Shown here one piece after another: positions 1 through 6,257 of a stretch of DNA of 6,935 bases. The stretch spans positions 1 to 6,935 of the forward strand of contig JACMJT010000594.1 of assembly GCA_014380505.1 (NCBI GenBank), in the 5' to 3' direction. The translations under genes were made by a program, and so were the position numbers. Position 1 is the stretch's first letter. The number at the start of each line of letters is the position of its first letter. A model generated the notes under the pieces. The model made no database searches. It saw nothing but the letters and a program-made list of their open reading frames with translations, and had not been told where the DNA came from. Source of the DNA: Hyphomicrobiales bacterium. Its GTDB lineage: Bacteria > Pseudomonadota > Alphaproteobacteria > Rhizobiales > Aestuariivirgaceae.

Positions 1-800
<800 letters not shown>

Positions 801-802
801 GC

Positions 803-868
803 GCGCCAAAGTTCGTCAACGGCTTCGTCACCGCTGCGTTCACCAATTCGTGGATTTCGTCACAATGA
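803..868 (+). pseudogene. Short remnant resembling the C-terminal tail of an RHS/YD-repeat polymorphic toxin
   Basis: In the frame running through 806-868 the sequence reads PKFVNGFVTAAFTNSW and then ISSQ before TGA at 866-868. KFxNGxxTxAF closely resembles, from memory, the GGKFANGAVTGAF-type motif near the C-terminus of many RHS repeat-associated toxins. The stop overlaps ATG 865 of the next gene as ATGA, the arrangement expected when an immunity or accessory gene follows a toxin gene. Nothing upstream in this frame is toxin-like, because it runs back into tmpB. Only the extreme tail would therefore survive, joined to the end of tmpB near position 800. A GTG at 794 could start a 24-residue peptide in this frame, but no strong ribosome site supports it. 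The resemblance rests on about 12 residues and could be chance. Confidence 0.4.
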
Positions 869-1203
869 AGAAATTGATTTTGATAGCTGTTGTTGTTTAC
901 ACGAGCAATTCAGCATTGGGGGTGGCAATAACCAATTGCAGCAAAATCAGGTATTTTGGCAGTTTTTCTGGCTACAATCTTCCATTCAAACTAGGTAATG
1001 AATTTAACGAAACTGAGGCTCTCAGAAAGAAGGCTTACATGCTGGCGTGTTTTGATGAGAAGGGGGTGCTCAAGTGGTATGAGAAACGACTAGATGGAAA
1101 CATGGAATTCCGACATGAGTTTATTTATAATTCTGATGGAAATTTGAAGACCGTGAAGGGATCGAATTCGGAAGGAAAAATTACGGTGCATTCGTATGAC
1201 TGA
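865..1203 (+). CDS. Small exported protein of unknown function, possible orphan immunity-like gene (DUF6156-like)
   Basis: This 112-residue protein begins MKKLILIAVVVYTSNSALG, a basic N-tip followed by a hydrophobic stretch and a likely signal peptidase site around residue 19. The mature part is therefore probably periplasmic or secreted. The rest contains YFGSFSGYNLPFKLGNEF, an ALRKKAYMLACFDEKGVLKWYEK segment and a HEFIYNSDGNLKTVKG segment. This order (a Y-x-SG-LPxKL opening, a YxxAxxDExG strand, then YEYxxxGxLK) recalls DUF6156 from memory; no function is known to me for it. ATG 865 was chosen because it gives the signal peptide and overlaps the upstream remnant's stop as ATGA. GTG 850 and ATG 772 are in-frame alternatives. 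No clear Shine-Dalgarno sequence precedes it. GC is about 41% across 901-1200 by hand count, well below the flanking genes, which suggests horizontal acquisition. Function is unknown and an immunity role is inference only. Confidence 0.6.
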   Translation: MKKLILIAVVVYTSNSALGVAITNCSKIRYFGSFSGYNLPFKLGNEFNETEALRKKAYMLACFDEKGVLKWYEKRLDGNMEFRHEFIYNSDGNLKTVKGSNSEGKITVHSYD

Positions 1204-1236
1204 CGGTACAAAAGTATCTACAAAACAGAACAATAA

Positions 1237-1265
1237 TTGCCTAGCGGCCATCTGATACAGATACT
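1237..1265 (+). promoter_or_regulatory. Possible sigma70-type promoter for the saccharopine genes
   Basis: TTGCCT at 1237-1242 and GATACT at 1260-1265 each match the -35 and -10 consensus at four of six positions, with 17 bases between them. They lie just upstream of the saccharopine gene start at 1293, in the AT-rich gap where a promoter is needed after the preceding gene ends at 1203. An inverted repeat overlaps the -10 position. Matches this loose occur by chance in AT-rich DNA, so this is only a candidate. Confidence 0.25.
1250..1262. repeat. Perfect 5-base inverted repeat with 3-base centre, candidate operator
   Basis: ATCTG-ATA-CAGAT is a perfect small palindrome 30 bases before the saccharopine gene start, overlapping the candidate -10. 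The size and place would suit a repressor or activator site for lysine-responsive control. The arms are short and no second copy was noticed. Confidence 0.25.
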
Positions 1266-1292
1266 ATTTTCGAATTTAATCGGCAGAAACCA

Positions 1293-2366
1293 TTGGCCAA
1301 CCGCTCCACCAGCAACAACATTCATCTCTGGGTTCGGGCAGAACAGCGCCCGAACGAGGAGCGCGTGGGGCTGACGCCGGCCGGTGCCGCGGCCTTGGTC
1401 AGCGCGGGCGTTCGCGTGACCGTGGAGGAAAGCTCCGTCCGCGCCATTCCTATTGCTGGCTACAAGGCGGCGGGATGCGTAATAGCACCCGAGAACGCCT
1501 GGCCTCACGCACCCTCCGATGCAATTATCTTCGGACTAAAGGAGCTTCCGGACGATGGCACGCCGCTGACGCACCGCCACATCCTGTTCGGGCATGCCTA
1601 TAAAGGCCAGCCCGCGGGCCGGGTGTTGTTGAAGCGGTTCAAAGCCGGAAAGGGCACGCTTTACGACCTTGAGTATCTTGTGGATGAGACGGGCCGGCGC
1701 GTGGCAGCCTTCGGGTATTGGGCGGGCTATGCGGGTGCTGCGGTCTCGCTCAAATGCTGGGCGGCCCAGCAGCGGGGTGGCATCTGCGGGCCGATCTCGA
1801 AATATCCGAGCAAGGCCGCATTGCTTGGCGATCTCAAGCAGGAGTTTACCGGCCTGGGGCGGCCACGCGCCATCATCATCGGTGCGCTGGGCCGTGTGGG
1901 CACGGGTGCTGCCGATCTTTGCTCGGCACTGGATGTAGCGGTGACCAAATGGGATATGGCGGAAACGGCAAGCGGTGGCCCCTTCCCAGAAGTACTGGTG
2001 CACGAGATATTCCTCAACTGCATTCTGGCGCGGCCGGGCTGTCCGGTGTTCGTGCCGGAAACTGCGAAGACTGCGCCGCGCAAGTTGACGGTGATCGGCG
2101 ACATCGCCTGCGATCCCACCTCGGATTTCTCGCCGATCAAGGTCTACGACCGGCCAACCGAATGGCAGGCTCCGGCGTTGCGGGTCCATGAGAAGCCGCC
2201 GCTCGATGTGATGGCGATCGACAATCTGCCCTCGCTCTTGCCGGTGGAAAGCAGCGAGGATTTTGCCGCGCAACTCTTGCCCTCTCTGCTCACGCTGGGC
2301 AATCTCAAGGCCGGTGTTTGGGGACGGGCCAGCTTGGAGTTCGACCGTCACACGGCAGGTATGTGA
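1293..2366 (+). CDS. Saccharopine dehydrogenase (NAD+, L-lysine-forming type) / lysine-ketoglutarate reductase
   Basis: This 357-residue cytoplasmic enzyme belongs to the yeast Lys1 / plant LKR family. It joins lysine and 2-oxoglutarate to give saccharopine, or runs in reverse. The N-terminal alanine-dehydrogenase-like domain begins HLWVRAEQRPNEERVGLTP. GLKELP contains K83 and FGHAYKGQ contains H101, corresponding to the catalytic lysine 77 and histidine 96 of yeast Lys1. GTLYDLEYL and RRVAAFGYWAGYAGAA follow. The Rossmann part has IIIGALGRVGTGA (194-206) and KWDMAET (219-225). AIDNLPSLLP (308-317) supplies the conserved aspartate, D310. Length is normal. The start is TTG 1293, since no ATG or GTG precedes the conserved core in frame back to a stop at 1242; the ribosome site is weak. 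The paired downstream gene, 12 bases away, makes lysine catabolism the likely direction, because bacteria make lysine by the diaminopimelate route. Confidence 0.88.
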   Translation: MANRSTSNNIHLWVRAEQRPNEERVGLTPAGAAALVSAGVRVTVEESSVRAIPIAGYKAAGCVIAPENAWPHAPSDAIIFGLKELPDDGTPLTHRHILFGHAYKGQPAGRVLLKRFKAGKGTLYDLEYLVDETGRRVAAFGYWAGYAGAAVSLKCWAAQQRGGICGPISKYPSKAALLGDLKQEFTGLGRPRAIIIGALGRVGTGAADLCSALDVAVTKWDMAETASGGPFPEVLVHEIFLNCILARPGCPVFVPETAKTAPRKLTVIGDIACDPTSDFSPIKVYDRPTEWQAPALRVHEKPPLDVMAIDNLPSLLPVESSEDFAAQLLPSLLTLGNLKAGVWGRASLEFDRHTAGM

Positions 2367-2381
2367 GGAGAGACGTTGATG
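2366..2381 (+). promoter_or_regulatory. Ribosome binding site for the second saccharopine gene
   Basis: AGGAG at 2366-2370, starting within the preceding stop codon, lies eight bases before ATG 2379. It favours that ATG over the in-frame TTG at 2376, whose spacing is shorter. The close packing indicates one transcript for both saccharopine genes. Confidence 0.7.
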
Positions 2382-3521
2382 ACAATTCATTGGTGCGGCA
2401 CGGGGCTTTCATCGGGGCCAGGCCTGCGGCGGCTTATTCAGAACGGCCATAAGGTGGTGGTGTGGAACCGCACCGTCGAAAAGGCGCGTGAGGCGGTGGG
2501 CGGTCTTACCAAGGACATCCGTCCCTATTCGCTGGAGGCGCTTTCAGCCGCCCTGAAGCCGGGCGATCTTGCGGTGTCAATGCTGCCGGCAGACCAGCAT
2601 GTGAGTATCGCGAAAGGCTGTCTCACAAAGGCCGCCCATTTTGTGTCGTCATCCTATATCGCGCCTGAGATGCAGGCGCTGGATAAGGAGTTCAAAACAA
2701 AAGGGCTGGTGTCCGTAAATGAAGTTGGTCTCGACCCCGGCATCGATCATCTCATGGCCCATGATCTCGTTTCCCGCTACCGCGCCTCGAAAGCCTATGA
2801 CCCCGGCAATGTGCTGAGCTTTACCTCCTACTGCGGCGGCGTGCCGAAAATTTCCAATCCGTTCCGGTACAAGTTCAGTTGGGCGCCGGTGGGCGTATTG
2901 AAGGCGCTGCGTTCGCCGTCGCGTTCCTTGCGGGATTTCAAGGAGCTGCGCGTCGATCGGCCGTGGAACGCCATCACCTCATACGAAGCACCGCTGCCAG
3001 TCCCTGAGAGCTTCGAAGTTTATCCGAACCGCGACAGCTATCCTTTCATGGAGGATTACCGCTTTAACAAGAACTGGAAGGTCAAGAATTTCGTGCGCGG
3101 CACCATCCGCCTCAAAGGCTGGACCGAAGCGTGGACGCCGGTGTTCCGTGAGATCGAAACACTCTCTGGCCCGTCAGGTGATGCGCGGTTGGCCCAGATG
3201 GCGGCGGAATTTCTCAAGGAGAACAGTTATGCGCCGGGTGAGCCGGACCGCGTGATCCTGTTCGTGTCGCTGAAAGCCGAGCGTGATGGTGGCGCCGTTT
3301 TCCACGAAACCTGGGCCATGGATGCCTGGGGCGATGAACGCGGAACGGCCATGGCGCGGCTTGTATCCACGCCGGTGTCGTTTGCTGTTGAGGCGGTACT
3401 CCGAGGCGAGATCGCGTCCGGTGTGCACGGCGCCCCCAATGATCCGGAGATCTTCGAGAGCTGGCTTGGCCAGATCAGGCATTTGGCACAATATATGGAA
3501 CGGGTGAATCATCTAGCTTAG
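2379..3521 (+). CDS. Saccharopine dehydrogenase, L-glutamate-forming type (saccharopine reductase family)
   Basis: This 380-residue protein is homologous to the SDH half of LKR/SDH and to fungal saccharopine reductase. It would oxidise saccharopine to glutamate and 2-aminoadipate 6-semialdehyde. The N-terminal Rossmann region starts MTIHWCGTGLSSGPG, with WNRT at 29-32 ending the second strand; the arginine suggests, but does not prove, NADP preference. The family signature NEVGLDPGIDHLMA lies at 114-127. It is followed by SYCGGVP (150-156), NPFRYKFSWAPVGVL (160-174), the YPNRDS substrate-loop motif (216-221) and GTIRLKGW (241-248). The protein is complete, though somewhat shorter than fungal homologues. 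It follows the lysine-forming partner by 12 bases with a good ribosome site. The pair is thus an unfused version of plant and animal LKR/SDH. The aldehyde dehydrogenase needed to oxidise the semialdehyde is not in this window. Confidence 0.9.
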   Translation: MTIHWCGTGLSSGPGLRRLIQNGHKVVVWNRTVEKAREAVGGLTKDIRPYSLEALSAALKPGDLAVSMLPADQHVSIAKGCLTKAAHFVSSSYIAPEMQALDKEFKTKGLVSVNEVGLDPGIDHLMAHDLVSRYRASKAYDPGNVLSFTSYCGGVPKISNPFRYKFSWAPVGVLKALRSPSRSLRDFKELRVDRPWNAITSYEAPLPVPESFEVYPNRDSYPFMEDYRFNKNWKVKNFVRGTIRLKGWTEAWTPVFREIETLSGPSGDARLAQMAAEFLKENSYAPGEPDRVILFVSLKAERDGGAVFHETWAMDAWGDERGTAMARLVSTPVSFAVEAVLRGEIASGVHGAPNDPEIFESWLGQIRHLAQYMERVNHLA

Positions 3522-3545
3522 GCCTTGCTGGCGGAAGCGGCTAAG
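3517..3545. terminator. Possible bidirectional stem-loop between convergent genes
   Basis: CTTAGGCC at 3517-3524 can pair with GGCTAAG at 3539-3545, giving a seven-pair stem with one bulged G and a 14-base loop. It starts within the end of the saccharopine gene and lies between two convergent genes, where a shared terminator is expected. There is no clear T tract on either side, so the call is weak. Confidence 0.25.
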
Positions 3546-3566
3546 TCCCATAGTCTTCTTCAGAGG

Positions 3567-5000
3567 TCAGACGTTTCGCCACGGAGTTGTTTCTTCAATA
3601 GGCTCGCCAAAGTTCTTGATATCGGCAGCCGCCCGAGGAACGAAACGTCCAAAGCCCGGTTTGGCACAAAGCCTTCCGTCGGCGATCACGGGTACGCCAC
3701 GCACCAGCACCGTGGTGGGTTTGCCGGTAACCTCGATGCCTTCATAGGGCGTAAACTCTACTCGCGAATGCAGCACGGGCTGCGTTATTTTCCATTTGGC
3801 TCGCGGATCCCAAATCGCCAGATCAGCGTCCAATCCCGGTTTTATCCGGCCTTTCAAATGTGCAAGCCCGTAGATTTCAGCGGCATTGCGCGCTGTCAGA
3901 TCGAGGTAACGTTCAAGCGAAAGACGACCGCTTAGCAGCCCTGCTGAAAAGAGCAGTGGCAAGCGCGTTTCCAAGCCGGGAGTGCTGCCGCCGGCCTTAT
4001 CGAATGTAAGTTTTTGAGGGTCTCTGAGCACCTCCGCGAGATAGTAGGGCGAATGATCCGAAGACCACAGGTCGATCGTGCCGTCCTCCAAAGCAGCCCA
4101 CAAGTATTGCTGGTTGTTTCGCGAGCGTGCCGGCGGCGTGAACATATACTTCACCGCCTCCTCCAGCGGCATGCGGTCAAGATCTGCCGCACTGAAGAAC
4201 ACATATTGCGGACACGTCTCGGCGATGGCACTCACCCGCCGCGCTCTGCTCCGAACAATTTCCTCACCCGTTTGCGCGCATGAGACATGCACGATCACGA
4301 TGCGAGTGCCCGTGATTTCGGCGAAAGTAAGGGCGCGATGGGCCGCTTCACGTTCCATGGCTTCACCGTGGGCGATCGAGTGATAGCGCAGATGCGTGTG
4401 CCCGAGGTCGACCAGACGTTGACGCGTGCGGCGGATGGCGGCGTCGTTCTCGGCATGAACCATTACGATCATGCCGAAGCTGCGCGCCGCGTCCATAACT
4501 GCAAGCATCACATCGTCGTCGACCGCGAAACCTTCATAGGTCATGTATAATTTGACCGAGGTGACCCCTGCCTTCACCAGGTCGCGAAACTGATTTATCA
4601 GATCGTTTCCAGTATTCATGGTCACGACACCATGTAGCCCGTAGTCGATGACCGAACGATCGGCAGCGCACTTTATCGCGCGGTTGAATGCACCGATTGA
4701 CGTCAACTTGGTCCCTGGAGATGCAAACGCAACGATACAGGTGGTTCCGCCAAACGCCGCGGAGATTGACCCTGACTCAAAATCATCGGCGGTCGTAGTG
4801 CCTTTCCACGCCGGCTGATCGAGGTGACAATGCGCGTCGATTCCGCCTGGCATCACCCAGTGGCCCCGTGCGTCAAGCGATGCTTCGCCGGCCAAGCCGG
4901 TGCCCAGTGCCGCAATGCGACCCTGCTCGATACCCACGTCGCATTCACGCCAACCGTCGTCAAGGGCAACGCGCCCTCCTTTTATGACCATTTCATGCAT
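3567..5000 (-). CDS. Dihydropyrimidinase / D-hydantoinase family cyclic amidohydrolase
   Basis: This 477-residue cytoplasmic enzyme of the urease-related amidohydrolase superfamily hydrolyses a cyclic amide or ureide ring, typically a dihydropyrimidine or hydantoin, to an N-carbamoyl amino acid. All binuclear metal ligands are present. They are H58 and H60 (DAHCHLD), K150 (VKLYMTYEG, the carboxylated lysine), H182 (VHAEND), H238 (VHVSCAQTG) and D315 (SDHSPY). Y155 matches the oxyanion tyrosine. Length and spacing match D-hydantoinases almost exactly. The N-terminal MVIKGGRV and C-terminal GRIKPGLDADLAIWDP strands form the usual beta-sandwich. The start is ATG 5000; ATG 4991 is an in-frame alternative three codons in, and neither has a clear ribosome site. 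The gene faces the saccharopine pair and is divergent from the M20 hydrolase gene across 60 bases. The substrate is not evident from sequence: a pyrimidine, a hydantoin or another ureide is possible. Confidence 0.88.
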   Translation of the reverse strand: MHEMVIKGGRVALDDGWRECDVGIEQGRIAALGTGLAGEASLDARGHWVMPGGIDAHCHLDQPAWKGTTTADDFESGSISAAFGGTTCIVAFASPGTKLTSIGAFNRAIKCAADRSVIDYGLHGVVTMNTGNDLINQFRDLVKAGVTSVKLYMTYEGFAVDDDVMLAVMDAARSFGMIVMVHAENDAAIRRTRQRLVDLGHTHLRYHSIAHGEAMEREAAHRALTFAEITGTRIVIVHVSCAQTGEEIVRSRARRVSAIAETCPQYVFFSAADLDRMPLEEAVKYMFTPPARSRNNQQYLWAALEDGTIDLWSSDHSPYYLAEVLRDPQKLTFDKAGGSTPGLETRLPLLFSAGLLSGRLSLERYLDLTARNAAEIYGLAHLKGRIKPGLDADLAIWDPRAKWKITQPVLHSRVEFTPYEGIEVTGKPTTVLVRGVPVIADGRLCAKPGFGRFVPRAAADIKNFGEPIEETTPWRNV

Positions 5001-5021
5001 GACAAGGTGTGCCTATTGTTC

Positions 5022-5039
5022 GATACCCCGTGGGGCATC
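5022..5039. promoter_or_regulatory. Imperfect palindrome in the divergent intergenic gap, candidate operator
   Basis: GATACCCCGTGGGGCATC pairs GAT with ATC and CCCC with GGGG around a GT centre, with one mismatched pair (A against C). It sits in the middle of the 60-base gap between the hydantoinase start (5000) and the M20 start (5061), where one regulator could control both genes. No convincing promoter boxes were found in the gap on either strand. If ATG 5040 or 4995 is the real M20 start, the palindrome would be leader or coding sequence instead. Confidence 0.4.
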
Positions 5040-5060
5040 ATGCTGAGAACGCGAGGATTT

Positions 5061-6257
5061 ATGACATCCGAGATCGAAGACGCAACAGCATTTCTTGCTG
5101 AGCTTGTGCAGGCCTGCTCTCCCAATCCTCCCGGGGATGAGACGCTGGTTGCTAAAGCCATAATTCGCAAGGCGGCAGCCCTTGGACTGCCCGAGTTCGC
5201 TTGTCATGCGAGAGATCCGCGACGCCCCAACCTTATAATGAATGTGGGAAATGGGTCGCCAGCCCTCCTGCTTGCCGCCCACATGGATACGATGCCGCCA
5301 GGAAATCTGTCTTCATGGCATAGCGATCCGTATTGTCTAACGCGTGCGGATAGCCGCCTTAGAGGGCTGGGAGCGGCGGACATGAAAACTGCCATTGCTG
5401 CCATGCTCTTTGCGGCGGCCCGGATAGCCAGGGCTCCCGAAAGTGAGGGCACACTGACTCTTGTTTTTTCGGCAGATGAGGAGAACGGATCGTCTTACGG
5501 GATGGAATGGCTGGCGCAGCAGGGCCTACTTGTCGCCGATGGGGCGGCGATGACCGAGCCGTCGGGGCTCGGGCAAAACTCATGGCAAAGACTCTTTATC
5601 GCCCAGCGTGGGCATTGTGTTGCCTGGTTAGTGGCTCGCGGTGTACCCGGTCATTCGGGCGAACTGCTCAGCCGGGATCAACGAGCCTCCTATGCCTTTG
5701 TGAAGGCGCTGAACGCGCTTCTGGAGGCCGATCCCTTCGCGGAATGGGTCCACCCGGTCGATGGCACGCGGCCAACGGTAAATGTGGCGACCATGGTCGA
5801 GGGCGGGATGGTTCCCTTTGCGCACCCGGAAAGTCTCAGGGCTTGCCTGGAAGTCCGGGTTATCGAGGGCATGACAGAAGAACTTGTGATCGGGCGGCTT
5901 CGCGAGGTGATTGTGAGGGCTGGGTTGAGTGATCGGGTGACGGTTGAACCTGCCAGTCCACCATTGAACTGGATTTCGCCCGGCGAGCAGGTTCGCGACA
6001 AGCGCCTGCTTGATGCGGCGAAATTCGCATGGCGAAAAGTCCTTGGCCGTGAGCCCATCCTTGCCGTGATGACCGCAGGTACGGATTCAAGCCATGCCAA
6101 TGCTGCCGGCATTCCGGCACTGCCGGCGTTTGGGCCGGGGTCACTCGGAGTTGCCCACAAACCCAATGAGTCCCTGCCCGAGGAAGACATTGGCCTGGCA
6201 ATCGATATATTCGAGACTTTCATTCGCGCGTATCATCGGGAAACCCAATATGTCTAA
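5061..6257 (+). CDS. M20-family metallohydrolase (ArgE/DapE/CPG2 type amidohydrolase)
   Basis: This 398-residue cytoplasmic zinc or cobalt hydrolase cleaves an amide bond in an N-acyl or N-carbamoyl amino acid or a small peptide. The metal site is complete. H74 and D76 lie in AAHMDTMPPG, D107 in GLGAADMKTA, the base E140 and ligand E141 in SADEENGSS, E166 in TEPSG and H366 in VAHKPNE. GVPGHSG (H198) marks the lid/dimerisation domain, and AGTDSSHANAAGIP is typical of the ArgE/DapE group. ATG 5061 was chosen because it gives a normal N-terminus and follows GAGGA at 5053-5057 by three bases. In-frame ATGs at 5040 and 4995 are possible, the latter overlapping the divergent gene. The reading frame stays open back to 4824 only as an antisense artefact. 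The stop overlaps the next gene by eight bases. With the hydantoinase beside it, an N-carbamoyl amino acid substrate is plausible, but the sequence alone does not fix it. Confidence 0.85.
   Translation: MTSEIEDATAFLAELVQACSPNPPGDETLVAKAIIRKAAALGLPEFACHARDPRRPNLIMNVGNGSPALLLAAHMDTMPPGNLSSWHSDPYCLTRADSRLRGLGAADMKTAIAAMLFAAARIARAPESEGTLTLVFSADEENGSSYGMEWLAQQGLLVADGAAMTEPSGLGQNSWQRLFIAQRGHCVAWLVARGVPGHSGELLSRDQRASYAFVKALNALLEADPFAEWVHPVDGTRPTVNVATMVEGGMVPFAHPESLRACLEVRVIEGMTEELVIGRLREVIVRAGLSDRVTVEPASPPLNWISPGEQVRDKRLLDAAKFAWRKVLGREPILAVMTAGTDSSHANAAGIPALPAFGPGSLGVAHKPNESLPEEDIGLAIDIFETFIRAYHRETQYV

Noticed and set aside
812..862. Three copies of TTCGTCA (812-818, 824-830, 856-862) as regulator binding repeats
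   Set aside because: The first two encode FV in the toxin-tail-like frame, the third is out of frame with them, and the spacing is irregular, so a regulatory repeat is not supported.
1204..1236. Terminator after the small exported-protein gene
   Set aside because: The AT-rich stretch shows no stem followed by a T run.
1536..2390. Long minus-strand open frame opposite the first saccharopine gene
   Set aside because: The translation has no recognisable family and lies wholly over a gene with clear catalytic motifs. It is a typical GC-rich antisense shadow.
3525..3935. Plus-strand open frame over the end of the hydantoinase gene
   Set aside because: It overlaps the conserved C-terminal part of the hydantoinase on the other strand and has no family features or ribosome site.
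4824..5060. Upstream extension of the M20 reading frame to 4824
   Set aside because: It runs antisense through the start of the well-supported hydantoinase gene, and the extra residues have no M20 character. The family N-terminus fits ATG 5061.
5690..6223. Minus-strand open frame opposite the M20 hydrolase
   Set aside because: It is low-complexity serine/arginine-rich antisense translation over conserved M20 motifs.
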